A DNA stretch of 64,000 nucleotides from Microbacterium limosum (GTDB lineage Bacteria; Actinomycetota; Actinomycetes; Actinomycetales; Microbacteriaceae): NCBI RefSeq assembly GCF_036324365.1, contig NZ_CP137080.1, positions 310,001 to 374,000 of the forward strand. Reading direction: 5' to 3'. Both the position numbers and the translations under genes were made by a program. The notes below the pieces were generated by a model, which had not been told where the DNA came from, made no database searches, and was given only the letters and a program-made list of their open reading frames with translations. Shown here one piece after another: positions 1-9,395 of this stretch (its first letter is position 1; each line of letters opens with the position of its first letter).

Positions 1-281
1 GTGCGCTCGGCGGGGCGGGAGAGCCCGTGCGTGTCGCGCCCGAGAAACAGCGGACCGGTGAGGCCCTGCGCCCGCCGGTAGTCCACGATCGCTTGCGTCG
101 TGGCGAGGATGTGGTCCTCGTTGAAGCTCGTCGACAGGCTCGAGCCGCGGTGGCCGCTCGTGCCGAAGGCGACGCGCTGCTCGGGCACCGAGGCATCCGG
201 CTTCCTGTCGTAGTACGCGGCGATCAGCTCGTCGACGTCGATCAGATCGGATGCTTCGGCGGGCTGTCCTGCACGGCTCAT
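1..281 (-). CDS. pgm: Phosphoglucomutase, N-terminal part (cut by window edge)
   Basis: Interconverts glucose 1-phosphate and glucose 6-phosphate, linking glycogen and wall sugar synthesis to glycolysis. Read on the minus strand from an ATG at 281, the visible 93 residues contain the family's N-terminal FGTSGHRGSSL element (the loop that binds substrate phosphate), followed by the region leading to the LGRDTHGLS motif. This is the arrangement of the alpha-D-glucose-specific phosphoglucomutases of about 545 residues, rather than of phosphoglucosamine mutase. The rest lies beyond base 1. The gene points away from pheA. Confidence 0.9.
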   Translation of the reverse strand, partial: MSRAGQPAEASDLIDVDELIAAYYDRKPDASVPEQRVAFGTSGHRGSSLSTSFNEDHILATTQAIVDYRRAQGLTGPLFLGRDTHGLSRPAER

Positions 282-375
282 GTCTTTAGTCTGCCGTGCC
301 GCGGACGCGGGGGCATCCTTTCGCCGCGTTCGTTCCTCGGCGCGCGCGTGTCGATATGGTTCGAGAGTGTCCCGT

Positions 376-486
376 GTGACGGAAGTGCAGCCGACGGTCG
401 GGCCCGCCCGCGTGGCGGTCGTCGACGACCACGAACTCGTGGCGGTGGCGGTGCGTGGCCGGAACGGGACGCGCACGCCCGAGTAG
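376..486 (+). pseudogene. Stub of a NarL/FixJ-type response regulator (receiver N-terminus)
   Basis: From a GTG at 376 this short frame reads a linker and then RVAVVDDHELVAVAVRG, the beta-1 strand and acidic pocket that opens the receiver domain of LuxR-type response regulators. It leaves the family pattern after about 30 residues and stops at 486, so receiver core and HTH are missing. It fills the space between pgm and pheA. I infer a deletion remnant. The match is short but the VVDDHE pattern is characteristic. Confidence 0.5.
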
Positions 487-497
487 GCTGACTGCTT

Positions 498-1454
498 GTG
501 ACCAGCCCCGCCGATCCCGCCCCCCGCACGTACTCGTATCTCGGGCCGGCCGGAACGTTCACCGAGGCGGCGCTCGCGCAGGTCCCGGAGGCGAGGAACC
601 AGCGGTGGCGGCCCGTCCGCAACGTCGGGGAGGCGCTCGCGGACGTCGTGGAGGGGCGCTCTCACGCCGCGATGATCGCGATCGAGAACTCGGTCGACGG
701 CGGGGTCTCCACGGCGCAGGACGCGCTGGCGACCGTTCCGGGGCTGCGGATCATCGGCGAGTACCTCGTGCCGGTGGATTTCGTGCTCGTGGGGCGGCCC
801 GGTTCGTCGCTCGAGGACGTGTCGACCGTCGCGGCGCACCCCGTGGCGTACGGGCAGTGCCTGCAGTGGCTCACGCGCACCCTGCCGGAGCACGCCCACC
901 TGCCCGCGGCGAGCAACGTCGCGAGCGCCGTCGGGCTCCTCGACGGAACGAGCGACGCGGATGCCGCCATCGCGCCCCCGACGATCACCGAGCACCACGA
1001 CCTCGTCGTGCTGGCCCGCAACATCGGCGACAACCCGAACGCGGTCACCCGGTTCGTGCTGGTGAGCCGGACGGTGGCCCCCGCGCCCCCGACCGGCGCC
1101 GACAAGACCTCGCTCATCGTGGAGCTGCCGGAAGACCACCCGGGTGCACTGCTCGAGCTGCTGGAGCAGTTCGCCACCCGCGGCATCAACCTCAGCCTGC
1201 TCGCCTCGCGGCCGATCGGCGACGCGCTCGGCCGCTACCGGTTCGTCATCGACGCCGACGGGCACATCCACGACGAACGCATGGCCGACGCGCTCTTGGG
1301 CCTGCGCCGGTTCAGCCCGAAGGTGCTCTACCTCGGCTCGTATCCGCGGGCCGACCGCACCGTCGTGCGCTACCCCGACCGCTACTCCGACGACGTCTTC
1401 GTCGAGGCGCGCGACTGGCTGCGCGCCCTGCTCAGCGGGGAGCCGGAGGCGTAA
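498..1454 (+). CDS. pheA: Prephenate dehydratase
   Basis: Converts prephenate to phenylpyruvate in phenylalanine synthesis. The 318-residue protein has the periplasmic-binding-like catalytic domain (about residues 10-190: YLGPAGTFTEAAL at the start, IENSVDGGV in the middle, and the catalytic TRF triad in NAVTRFVLV) followed by an ACT regulatory domain (about 205-285, with GALLELLEQF and LASRP) that normally binds phenylalanine for feedback inhibition. There is no chorismate mutase domain, as usual in actinobacteria. The GTG at 498 is preceded by TAGGCT at 484-489, a -10 placed for a near-leaderless transcript. Confidence 0.96.
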   Translation: MTSPADPAPRTYSYLGPAGTFTEAALAQVPEARNQRWRPVRNVGEALADVVEGRSHAAMIAIENSVDGGVSTAQDALATVPGLRIIGEYLVPVDFVLVGRPGSSLEDVSTVAAHPVAYGQCLQWLTRTLPEHAHLPAASNVASAVGLLDGTSDADAAIAPPTITEHHDLVVLARNIGDNPNAVTRFVLVSRTVAPAPPTGADKTSLIVELPEDHPGALLELLEQFATRGINLSLLASRPIGDALGRYRFVIDADGHIHDERMADALLGLRRFSPKVLYLGSYPRADRTVVRYPDRYSDDVFVEARDWLRALLSGEPEA

Positions 1455-1469
1455 CCCGCGGCGCTCACC

Positions 1470-1520
1470 CGCGAACGGTCGTCCCGCGCTGCTCGCCTGT
1501 CGCGAACGGTCGTCCCGCGC
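1470..1520. repeat. Tandem pair of a 20-base intergenic repeat
   Basis: CGCGAACGGTCGTCCCGCGC occurs at 1470-1489 and again, identical, at 1501-1520. The core CGCGAACGGTCG recurs as an inverted pair at 27851-27911. The rest of the 1455-1626 spacer between the convergent pheA and luciferase-like genes is G+C-rich and holds no gene. It behaves like a REP-type intergenic family. Confidence 0.7.
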
Positions 1521-1626
1521 CGCGGCGACGAGCGGTTTGCGACAGGGGAACGGGCGCCGGGGCGACCCGCGGGCGGGCGGGGCGGGACGCCGCGGGTGGC
1601 GGGGCGGGGCGGGGGCGACGCGTGCG

Positions 1627-2691
1627 TCAGGCGACGAGGGCGCCGGCGCCCGCCGCGACGAGCTCGAGCGTCTGCGCGCGGCCGCCCGCGGCATCCATCG
1701 GCTCACCGTCGTACGCCGCGGCGACGGGGGCCAGCATGACCTCGTCGACGCCGTGGCGGGCGGCGAAGGCCGCGACATCCGCCGCGACCTGCTCGCCGGT
1801 GCCGACGAACCACCGCTGCCTCGCCGACGCGACGAACGACTCGGCGAGGGGATCCATCGGGGCGGCGGCGGCCTGCTCCACCGTCTCGAGCGGGATGAGC
1901 GGCTTGTTCGTGCGCAGCCGTGCCATCATGCGCAACTGCGGCAGCGCCCGCGCCTCGGCCTCCTCGAGCGTGGGGGACGCGACGGCGTTGACCGTGACGA
2001 ACGTGCGCGGCTCGGGGTGGGTCTCGCTCGGCTGGAACTGGCCGCGGTAGAGCTCGAGGGCGCGCTCGAGTCCCTCGCCCGCGAAGTGGTTGGCGAAGAC
2101 GTAGGGCAGCCCGAACGACGCGGCCAGCTGCGCCGAGTAGTCGCTCGAGCCGAGCAGCCATACATCGGGCGACCCGGATGCCGCGGGCGTCGCGTGCACG
2201 TCGTAGGTGCCGCCGCTGGTGAACCGCACCGTCGCGCCCTCGGGGGAGGCCATCGCGACGATGTCGCGGACGTGCTCGGGGAAGCGGTCGACGTCGCTCG
2301 TCGTGCCCGACTGGCGCAGCAGCTGCGTGATGACGGGGTCGCTACCGGGGGCGCGGCCGATGCCGAGATCGATGCGGCCGGGCGCGAGGGCTTCGAGCGC
2401 CGCGAACTGCTCGGCGACGATGAGCGGCGAGTGGTTGGGCAGCATGACCCCGCCGGAGCCGACGCGGATGCGCGCGGTACGCGCCACGGCGGCCGCGATC
2501 AGCACGGGCGGCGTCGTCGAGGCGACGGCCGGCATGTTGTGGTGCTCGGCGAACCAGTACCGGCGGTACCCGAGGTCGTCGGCATGACGGGCGAGGTCGA
2601 GGGAGGCCGCGACGGCCTGTCCGCTGGACTGCCCGTGTCGCACGGGCACCAGGTCGAGGACGGACAGGGCGGGGGCAGTGGGAGTGGACAT
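1627..2691 (-). CDS. LLM-class flavin-dependent oxidoreductase (luciferase-like, MsnO8 type)
   Basis: A 354-residue bacterial-luciferase-like TIM barrel using FMN or F420; the substrate is not evident. Visible family elements are the N-terminal SVLDLVPVR strand, YWFAEHHNMPAVAS (about residues 42-55), GGVMLPNHSPL, the APGRIDLGIGRAPG stretch near residue 105 and WLLGSSDYSA near 180, all typical of the MsnO8 subgroup often annotated as alkanal monooxygenase-like. The ATG at 2691 is chosen because the family begins here; the open frame upstream has no family similarity. It lies downstream of phr on the same strand but is separated by an inverted repeat. Confidence 0.9.
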   Translation of the reverse strand: MSTPTAPALSVLDLVPVRHGQSSGQAVAASLDLARHADDLGYRRYWFAEHHNMPAVASTTPPVLIAAAVARTARIRVGSGGVMLPNHSPLIVAEQFAALEALAPGRIDLGIGRAPGSDPVITQLLRQSGTTSDVDRFPEHVRDIVAMASPEGATVRFTSGGTYDVHATPAASGSPDVWLLGSSDYSAQLAASFGLPYVFANHFAGEGLERALELYRGQFQPSETHPEPRTFVTVNAVASPTLEEAEARALPQLRMMARLRTNKPLIPLETVEQAAAAPMDPLAESFVASARQRWFVGTGEQVAADVAAFAARHGVDEVMLAPVAAAYDGEPMDAAGGRAQTLELVAAGAGALVA

Positions 2692-2724
2692 CGCAGAGTG
2701 AAACGCCCGGGGTCGCCGCGCATT

Positions 2725-2816
2725 CCCGGACAACACTCCGGAGGCTCGCGGCTCCTGCCGGTCCCAGAGCACCCGATCGGCCGCGGGGCGCCGATGTCTC
2801 CGGAATGTTGTCCGGG
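2725..2816. repeat. Inverted repeat between luciferase-like gene and phr
   Basis: CCCGGACAACACTCCGGA at 2725-2742 is the reverse complement, with one mismatch in 18, of 2799-2816; the loop is 56 bases. Each arm is itself partly palindromic (CCGGA...TCCGG). It sits just downstream of phr and upstream of the luciferase-like gene, so it could fold in RNA as a terminator of phr, or be a mobile REP-like unit. Confidence 0.65.
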
Positions 2817-2854
2817 TCCGCCGCGCTCCTCGACGCCCGAGGGCCCGGGCCCCC

Positions 2855-4228
2855 TCAGCGCGCGGCCTGCTTGACCTCCTCGTACGCCCGCAGCGCGGCG
2901 GCGCGCGAGGCCTTGAGATCCACGAGCGGCTCCGGCCCGTCGCCCGCCGCATGATCGGGCGCCCATTCGCGGACGTACGAGCCGCGGGGGTCGAACTTCT
3001 GCGCCTGCAGCTCGGGGTTGAAGACGCGGAAATAGGGCGCGGCATCCGCCCCCGATCCCGCGACCCACTGCCAGTTGAAGGGGTTCGAGGCGCCGTCGGC
3101 ATCGACGAGCGTGTCCCAGAACCACTCCTCGCCGCGCCGCCAGTCGATCATCAGGTTCTTGATGAGGTACGACGCCGTGACCATCCGCACACGGTTGTGC
3201 ATGATGCCGGTGCGCCACAGCTCCCGCATGCCGGCGTCGACGAGCGGCACCCCCGTCCTGCCCTGCTGCCACGCCTCGAGGTGCGAGGGCTCGAGCCGCG
3301 GCCAGGGGAAGGCGTCGAACTCGGCCCGCAGGTTCTTCGTCGCGAGGTCGGGGTGGTGGAACAGCACGTGCGCGGCGAACTCGCGCCACCCGATCTCGGA
3401 GAGGAACCGGGATGCCGCGCCGGGATTCGCACCCGACTCGCGCGCCGCGACGGTCTCGTGCCATACCGTGTACGGGCTGAGCTCGCCCCAGCGCAGGCGC
3501 GGCGACAGCTGCGAGGTCGCCCCGGCGGCGGGCTCGTCGCGGGCGCGGTCGTAGTCGTCGAGGTCGTCGGAGAGGAAGCCGCGCAGGCGGGCGCGCGCGG
3601 CGGGCTCGCCCGGCTCCCACGTCTCGCGCAGGCCCTCGGCCCAATCGGGCACCGTCGGCAGCAGGCCCCAGTCGTCGAGGGCGTCCGATGCGGGGGACGA
3701 CCCCGGCCCGGGCACGTCGCGCGGTTCGGGCAGGGGCGCCCGCGGTGCCGGCAGGGCCTGGCAGGCCTTCCAGAAGGGCGTGAACACCGAGTAGGGGCCG
3801 CCCGATCCCGTGCGCACGGTCCACGGCTCGAAGAGCACGGATGCCGCGAACGACGCGACCTCGATGCCGTCGCCCCGCAGCGTCTCCTTCAGGCCCCCGT
3901 CGACCTCCCGCTCGGCGGCCCCGTAGCGCCTGTTCCAGAACACGGCGCCGGCGCCGGCATCCTCCACCACGTCGGCGACGACCCGTGTGGCGGGGCCCCG
4001 GCGCAGCACCAGTTCGCCCCCCTTCTCGCGCAGGCGCTCGCCGAGAGAGGCGAGCGACCCGTGCAGCCACCACTTCGCCGCGCCGCCGAGGGGGCGGATG
4101 CCGGGCGAGACCTCGTCCAGCACGTAGAGCACGACCACCGGCTCGTCGCGGTCGAGCGCCGCCCGCAGAGCGGGGTTGTCCGCCAGACGCAGGTCGTCGC
4201 GCAGCCAGACGATGCTGGGGCTTGTCAT
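2855..4228 (-). CDS. phr: Deoxyribodipyrimidine photolyase
   Basis: Light-driven repair of cyclobutane pyrimidine dimers, using FAD and an antenna cofactor. The 457-residue protein opens with SIVWLRDDLRLADNPAL, the N-terminal antenna-binding domain, and carries the C-terminal FAD domain with TRFL-like ASRFLSEIGWREFA (about residues 285-298), DAGMRELWRTGIMHNR (about 350-365) and the WRRGEEWFWDTLVD and NPFNWQWVAGSG stretches diagnostic of class I CPD photolyases. The ATG at 4228 follows TAGCAT at 4241-4236 by seven bases, fitting a leaderless transcript. Confidence 0.96.
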   Translation of the reverse strand: MTSPSIVWLRDDLRLADNPALRAALDRDEPVVVLYVLDEVSPGIRPLGGAAKWWLHGSLASLGERLREKGGELVLRRGPATRVVADVVEDAGAGAVFWNRRYGAAEREVDGGLKETLRGDGIEVASFAASVLFEPWTVRTGSGGPYSVFTPFWKACQALPAPRAPLPEPRDVPGPGSSPASDALDDWGLLPTVPDWAEGLRETWEPGEPAARARLRGFLSDDLDDYDRARDEPAAGATSQLSPRLRWGELSPYTVWHETVAARESGANPGAASRFLSEIGWREFAAHVLFHHPDLATKNLRAEFDAFPWPRLEPSHLEAWQQGRTGVPLVDAGMRELWRTGIMHNRVRMVTASYLIKNLMIDWRRGEEWFWDTLVDADGASNPFNWQWVAGSGADAAPYFRVFNPELQAQKFDPRGSYVREWAPDHAAGDGPEPLVDLKASRAAALRAYEEVKQAAR

Positions 4229-4291
4229 GCCCCGGATGCTACCGGCGGTCCGCGCCCGGCTTCGCGCGCTTGACGGCACGCGGCCCGCCGT

Positions 4292-5530
4292 CTACAGCCT
4301 GCTGGTGTCGTGACCGTCGGGCACGACGACGCGCAGGCCCCCGGCCTGGATCGTGCACCGGATGCGCACGGCTTCGCCGAACTCGTCGCCGTCGAGCTCG
4401 ATCGGCTGGGCGGGGGAGGTCGCGAGCTCGATGCCCTCGCCCCGCAGGAACCGCACGGAGCTGTTGCGCCCGCGCCGCTCGAGTACGCGGCGCCCCGCGC
4501 GGAAGCGCCGGAGCACGCTGTTGTCCCACCACACCTTGCGCCACACGCCGATCCAGCCGAACCAGCCCGTCGGCTGGAGGACGGCGACATCCAGGATCCC
4601 GTCGGCGACGGAGGCCTCCGGGATCAGGGCGATCCCGGCCGGCAGCGCGCCGCAGTTGGCGAAGAGCACGCTCTGCACCTTCGCGGAGTGCAGCCGGCCG
4701 TCCTTCATCTGGTACATCACGCGGAAGGGCTTCGCGGTCGCAAGCGAGCGGGCCGCGCCGTCGACGTAGGCCACCCAGCCGACCGACTTCTTCAGCTGCG
4801 GGCTGGTGTTGGCGATCATCGCGGCATCCAGCCCGATGCCCGCCATGACGACGAAGGCATGGCGCTCGCGCGAGCCGTCATGGCGGCGGATGTCGGCGAA
4901 GCCGATGTCGATGGGATGCGTCGCGCCGGCGAAGGTCGCGGCGATCATCAGCTCGGGGTCGTTCAACGGCAGGTTGAGGTTGCGCGCGAGCAGGTTGCCG
5001 GTGCCGCTGGGGACGATCGTCAGCGGGACGTCCGAGCCGGCCATCGCCTCCGACACGGCGCGCACCGTCCCGTCGCCGCCCGCGACGAGCACCGCGTCGG
5101 CCCCCTCCTCGAGGGCCAGCCGCGTGACGTCGTCGCCGAGGTCGTCGACCGTGGTCTCGAAGAAGATCGGCTCGGCCCAGCCCGCGGACTCCGACATCCG
5201 CGTGACGAGGTCGCGCAGGCGCTCCTGGTCGACCTTGATGGGGTTGTAGACGAGGGCCGCCCGCTTGCGGAGCGAATCGTCGGGCTCCTCCATCGGTGCA
5301 GGCTCGCCCTCGGGGGTGACCTGGCGGGCCTCGCCGCCCTCGCCGTCGGCCGTGTCGGGCTCGACGTCCTCCGGCTCGCGGATGACGTCGTCGGGCGCGG
5401 CGGCCTGCTTCGGGTCGGGAGCGGCCGCATTCACCTGATCGGAGGGCGCCTCTCCGGCCCCCGCCTCATCGACGGGACCGGGTGCGTCCGCGGCGCGGTC
5501 GTCGTCAGAGGTGCCGGATGCCGCGGTCAT
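4292..5530 (-). CDS. Diacylglycerol kinase family protein (YegS/DagK type)
   Basis: ATP-dependent lipid kinase of the DAGK catalytic family. After an acidic, alanine- and proline-rich disordered N-terminus of about 85 residues comes the kinase domain: ALVYNPIKVD, the nucleotide loop GGDGTVRAV (about residues 150-158), PSGTGNLLARNL (about 175-186) and the C-terminal beta domain ending IELDGDEFGE. A shorter paralogue lies at 52888-53826. Substrate could be diacylglycerol or a polyprenol; the sequence alone cannot say. ATG 5530 follows TAAGGT (5542-5537) by six bases. It is divergent from serS. Confidence 0.9.
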   Translation of the reverse strand: MTAASGTSDDDRAADAPGPVDEAGAGEAPSDQVNAAAPDPKQAAAPDDVIREPEDVEPDTADGEGGEARQVTPEGEPAPMEEPDDSLRKRAALVYNPIKVDQERLRDLVTRMSESAGWAEPIFFETTVDDLGDDVTRLALEEGADAVLVAGGDGTVRAVSEAMAGSDVPLTIVPSGTGNLLARNLNLPLNDPELMIAATFAGATHPIDIGFADIRRHDGSRERHAFVVMAGIGLDAAMIANTSPQLKKSVGWVAYVDGAARSLATAKPFRVMYQMKDGRLHSAKVQSVLFANCGALPAGIALIPEASVADGILDVAVLQPTGWFGWIGVWRKVWWDNSVLRRFRAGRRVLERRGRNSSVRFLRGEGIELATSPAQPIELDGDEFGEAVRIRCTIQAGGLRVVVPDGHDTSRL

Positions 5531-5606
5531 GGTCCCACCTTAGGCTCAGCCGGGCGCCGGCCCCCGGCCCGCCCGGGGCCCGAATCGCGCGCCCTAGACT
5601 GTTCGG

Positions 5607-6872
5607 GTGATCGACCCCGTGCTGCTCCGCGATGACCCTGATCTGGTGAAGCGCTCGCAGGCGGCGCGCGGGCATTCGCCCGAGACCGTCGATGCGGCCC
5701 TCGCCGCCGACCGCGACCGCCGTGCCGCGATCGCCGAGTACGAAGAGTTGCGCGCCGCGCAGAACGCCTTCGGCAAGCAGGTCGCGAAGGCTCCCAAGGA
5801 GGAGAAGGCCGCGCTCGTGGCCGAGGCGAAGGGCCTCGCCGACCGCGTCAAGGCCGCCCAGCAGCGGGCCGCCGAGGTGGAGGAGGCCGCGGCATCCGCC
5901 CTCTCGCGCATCGAGAACGTCGTCATCGACGGCGTCCCCGCCGGCGGTGAGGCCGACTTCGTGACGCTGCGCACGGTGGGCGAGCCGGCGAGCTTCGACT
6001 TCGAGCCGCTCGATCACCTCGAGCTCGGCGAGAGGCTCGACGCGATCGACATGGAGCGGGGGGCGAAGGTCTCGGGGGCGCGCTTCTACTTCCTCAAGGG
6101 CGTGGGCGCCCGGCTCGAGATCGCGCTGATGAACCTCGCGCTGAACACCGCCCTCGACAACGGCTTCACGCCGCTCATCACCCCCACTCTCGTGCGCCCC
6201 GACATCATGCGGGGCACGGGTTTCCTCGGAGAGCACGCCGACGAGATCTACCGTCTCGAGGCCGACGACCTGTACCTCGTGGGCACGAGCGAGGTCGCGC
6301 TCGCGGGCTATCACAAGGACGAGATCATCGATCTCTCCCGCGGCCCGCTCCGCTATGCCGGCTGGTCCACCTGCTACCGGCGCGAGGCGGGGTCGCACGG
6401 CAAGGACACCCGCGGGATCATCCGCGTGCACCAGTTCAACAAGCTCGAGATGTTCGTCTACACGACGCCCGAGGATGCCGCGGCCGAGCACGAGCGGCTG
6501 CTCGCCTGGCAGGAGCAGATGCTGCAGCCCCTGGGCCTGGCGTACCGCGTCATCGACGTCGCCGCGGGTGATCTCGGGTCGTCGGCGGCGCGCAAGTTCG
6601 ACATCGAAGCCTGGATCCCCACGCAGGGGGCCTACCGGGAACTGACCTCGACCTCGAACTGCACGACCTATCAGGCGCGCCGGCTCGACATCCGTCACCG
6701 GCCTGACGGTGGGAAGACGCAGACGGTCGCGACCCTCAACGGAACCCTCGCCACGACGCGCTGGCTCGTCGCCCTCCTGGAGACCCACCAGCAGGCGGAC
6801 GGATCGGTGAAGGTCCCCGAGGTGCTGCGGCCCTACCTCGGAGGCCTCGAGGTTCTGGAGCCGGTCGCGTGA
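5607..6872 (+). CDS. serS: Seryl-tRNA synthetase
   Basis: Charges tRNA-Ser with serine. The 421 residues have the N-terminal tRNA-binding antiparallel coiled coil (about 25-105, with [15 protein letters not shown]) and a class II core: [11 protein letters not shown], the [10 protein letters not shown] loop, motif 2 in [15 protein letters not shown] (about 255-270) with FNKLEMF after it, and motif 3 in [15 protein letters not shown] (about 377-391). Length is normal for the family. GTG 5607 follows TAGACT (5595-5600) by six bases. The stop overlaps the next start by four bases. Two of its tRNA substrates lie at 7931 and 9396. Confidence 0.98.
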   Translation: MIDPVLLRDDPDLVKRSQAARGHSPETVDAALAADRDRRAAIAEYEELRAAQNAFGKQVAKAPKEEKAALVAEAKGLADRVKAAQQRAAEVEEAAASALSRIENVVIDGVPAGGEADFVTLRTVGEPASFDFEPLDHLELGERLDAIDMERGAKVSGARFYFLKGVGARLEIALMNLALNTALDNGFTPLITPTLVRPDIMRGTGFLGEHADEIYRLEADDLYLVGTSEVALAGYHKDEIIDLSRGPLRYAGWSTCYRREAGSHGKDTRGIIRVHQFNKLEMFVYTTPEDAAAEHERLLAWQEQMLQPLGLAYRVIDVAAGDLGSSAARKFDIEAWIPTQGAYRELTSTSNCTTYQARRLDIRHRPDGGKTQTVATLNGTLATTRWLVALLETHQQADGSVKVPEVLRPYLGGLEVLEPVA

Positions 6873-7819
6873 GCGAAGATCGCGCCACGACGGCGGACGA
6901 GACCGAAGCGCTCCCCGAGCCGGGCTCGGTCGAGGTCGTCGAACCCGACGACGCGGCCGAGCTGGTCGAGGAGATCGCCGACGAGACGGTCGCGGACGGC
7001 TCGCCCGAGGGCACTGCGGGCCCCATCCTGATCGTGCTCGACATCGACGGCACCGTCCTGCTCGAGGACGAGTCCCCGAGCCCGGGGGTCGTCGACGCCG
7101 TGAAGGACGCGGCCGCGGCGGGCAACGAGGTGATGCTCGCGACGGGGCGCAGCTGGGATGGCACCCGCGGCATCCTGCGGGTGCTCGGCATCGCGCCCGA
7201 ATACGTCGTCTGCTCCAACGGCGCGGTCGTGCTGAAGCGGGTGGATGCCGACGACCTCGCGTACGAGCGCGTGCACACCGAGACCTTCGACGCGACGACG
7301 GTGCTGACCCTGCTGCGCGAGCACCTGCCCGACGCGCACTACCTCGTCGAGCTCCCGGGCGGTGAGCGGCTCTACACCGAGTACCTCGACGACTGGAACC
7401 TCCTCGCGGCGCACCGCGTGAGCTTCGAGGAGCTGACGGCGCAGCCCGTGTGCCGCGTCGTCGTCGTGTCGCCCGAGCACGAGGAGGGGGACTTCCTCTC
7501 ATTGGTCGAGCGGATCGGCCTGAATCAGGTGTCGTACGCGATCGGTTGGACGGCCTGGCTCGATATCGCCCCGCAGGGCGTGGACAAGGGAACCGCTCTC
7601 GAGCTCGTGCGCGGCTGGCTCGGTCTTCCCGCCGACCGGGTGCTCGTGATGGGCGACGGGCGCAACGACGTCGGCATGTTCGAGTGGGCGCTGCGCAACG
7701 GCGGACGCGCGATCGCGATGGCCCAGGGCCCGGACGAGGTGCGCGCCGTCGCCGGCGAGGTGACCACGTCGGTGCAGGAGGGCGGCGTGGCCGCGATCCT
7801 CGGCGCGCTCGGGCGCTGA
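6869..7819 (+). CDS. HAD-superfamily hydrolase (Cof/sugar-phosphatase type)
   Basis: Probable phosphatase of the HAD IIB (Cof) group, acting on sugar phosphates or similar small molecules. After an acidic 50-residue N-terminal extension the 316-residue protein shows motif I LDIDGTV (catalytic Asp near residue 56), motif II ATGRS, a cap domain, and motif [18 protein letters not shown] with the final acidic residues. The GTG start overlaps the serS stop (GTGA), so the two are translationally coupled. No specific substrate can be deduced. Confidence 0.9.
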   Translation: MSEDRATTADETEALPEPGSVEVVEPDDAAELVEEIADETVADGSPEGTAGPILIVLDIDGTVLLEDESPSPGVVDAVKDAAAAGNEVMLATGRSWDGTRGILRVLGIAPEYVVCSNGAVVLKRVDADDLAYERVHTETFDATTVLTLLREHLPDAHYLVELPGGERLYTEYLDDWNLLAAHRVSFEELTAQPVCRVVVVSPEHEEGDFLSLVERIGLNQVSYAIGWTAWLDIAPQGVDKGTALELVRGWLGLPADRVLVMGDGRNDVGMFEWALRNGGRAIAMAQGPDEVRAVAGEVTTSVQEGGVAAILGALGR

Positions 7820-7930
7820 GGACGCCCCGGCATCCGCTTTCAGCGCCCTGCCAGCCGTTTCCTGCCAGAATGGGGCAGCTTCGCGGTCGGATAGACTCGG
7901 TGACCGACGGCGCCGCTTCGCGGTCCGCCG

Positions 7931-8015
7931 GGAGGGTTGTCCGAGCGGCCGATGGAGCTGGTCTTGAAAACCAGTGGGCAGAGATGTCCCGTGGGTTCGA
8001 ATCCCACACCCTCCG
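7931..8015 (+). tRNA. tRNA-Ser (anticodon TGA)
   Basis: 85-base type II tRNA. Acceptor arms GGAGGGT and ACCCTCC pair fully, with discriminator G at 8015; the anticodon stem CTGGT/ACCAG encloses loop CTTGAAA with anticodon TGA at 7965-7967; a long variable arm and the GTTCGAATC T loop are present. CCA is not encoded. Confidence 0.97.
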
Positions 8016-8058
8016 CTTCCGGCTCGACAGGGGAGCGGCCCCGCCCGAGAGGACACCA

Positions 8059-9321
8059 GTGAGCGAGAGCAAAGCGCCCAGGCGCCGGTCGACGGTCGCC
8101 CGTCACGGCGAGCTCTCCTCCCCCTCCGTGTGGAGTCAGCTCGTGCGTTTCGTCGCGGTCGCCGTCGCGGTCGTGCTCGTCGCGGGCGTCGGCGTCGTCG
8201 CGTTCCAGGCCTACAGTGCCGTCACGAGCTTCACGAGCGCCGCCGTCGAGCTGGAGGGCCAGGCGGCGGTGCCGCCCGACATCGGCGAGATCGAGGGCGG
8301 AGTCAACCTGTTCCTCGCGGGCACCGACGCGTGCGAGCCCGAGTATGCGGAGCTGTTCGGCGACCGGTGCACGGGAGCGGATGCCGGGGGCGAGCTCAAC
8401 GACGTCAACATGCTCGTTCACATCTCCGACGAGCCGCGCCGGGTGACGGTGGTCAGCTTCCCGCGCGATCTCATGATCCCGATCCCCGAGTGCACCGACC
8501 CCGAGACCGGCCGCACATCGTCGGCGATGAGCAAGCAGCCCCTCAACGCGACCTTCTCGTACGGCGGCCTGGCGTGCGCCGTGAAGACGGTCTCCGAGCT
8601 CTCGGGCCAGGACATTCCCTTCGCGGCATCCGTCACCTGGGGTGGCGTGATCGAGATCACGAACGCCATCGGCGGCGTCGAGGTGTGCATCGCGAACGGC
8701 ATCAAGGACTACCACACGGGGATCGACTGGCCGGAGGGCAACCGCAACCTGCAGGGCCTCGAGGCGCTGCAGTTCCTGCGCACCCGCCACGGCGTCGGCA
8801 ACGGCGGCGACCTGGGGCGCATCTCGAACCAGCAGCAGTACATGTCCCGCCTGGCGCGTAAGCTGATCAGCAACGAGACGCTCTCGAACCCCGCGACGCT
8901 GTACTCGCTGGCGACGACCGCCCTGAACAACATCACGGCGAGCCAGACGCTCACCAATCCGCTCACGATGGTGCAGATCGCCCTTGCGGTGAAGGACGTG
9001 CCGTTCGAGGAGATCGTCTTCGTCTCCTACCCGGTCGTCGACGACCCGTTCGACACCAACCGAGTGGTGCCGAACTACGCAGCGGCGAATGAGCTGTGGG
9101 CCGCCCTCGAGGCCAATAAGCCGATCCAGCTGAGCGGCGAGGCGAGCCAGGGGGACGGCGTCATCGTGGAGACGCCCGCTCCCGCCGATCCGTCGACGGA
9201 CCCGACCGAGCAGGCGTCGCCCGCTCCCTCGGAGGAGCCGGGCGAGGCGGTGGCGACGCTGCCGCCCTCCATCGCGGGACAGACGGCGGCGATGGAGACC
9301 TGCTCGAACGGCAACGCCTGA
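8059..9321 (+). CDS. LCP (LytR-CpsA-Psr) family cell-wall glycopolymer ligase
   Basis: LCP enzymes transfer lipid-linked glycopolymers (teichoic acid-like or arabinogalactan-type) to peptidoglycan outside the cell. The 420-residue protein has a basic N-terminus, one membrane segment (about residues 31-53, very rich in Val and Ala) and the extracellular LCP domain with NLFLAGTDA, a conserved RRVTVVSFPRDLMIPIP strand (phosphate-binding Arg and Asp), the GGVEVCI region and LQFLRTRHGVGNGGDLGRI (two Arg of the pyrophosphate site). The C-terminus is a Pro/Glu/Ala-rich tail. Start chosen at GTG 8059, just after a GAGAGGA ribosome-binding site. Confidence 0.93.
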   Translation: MSESKAPRRRSTVARHGELSSPSVWSQLVRFVAVAVAVVLVAGVGVVAFQAYSAVTSFTSAAVELEGQAAVPPDIGEIEGGVNLFLAGTDACEPEYAELFGDRCTGADAGGELNDVNMLVHISDEPRRVTVVSFPRDLMIPIPECTDPETGRTSSAMSKQPLNATFSYGGLACAVKTVSELSGQDIPFAASVTWGGVIEITNAIGGVEVCIANGIKDYHTGIDWPEGNRNLQGLEALQFLRTRHGVGNGGDLGRISNQQQYMSRLARKLISNETLSNPATLYSLATTALNNITASQTLTNPLTMVQIALAVKDVPFEEIVFVSYPVVDDPFDTNRVVPNYAAANELWAALEANKPIQLSGEASQGDGVIVETPAPADPSTDPTEQASPAPSEEPGEAVATLPPSIAGQTAAMETCSNGNA

Positions 9322-9395
9322 CCCGCATTCGTCGTGGGCGGACGGAGCCGTTAGTATTGCCAGGTGCACCCGCGCCGTTTCGCGTTGGGTGCCAT

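Noticed and set aside
455..2874. Long open frames overlapping pheA and the luciferase-like gene in other frames
   Set aside because: They are Arg/Ala/Pro-rich products of G+C-rich coding DNA without any family motif; the genes in the chosen frames have clear domains.
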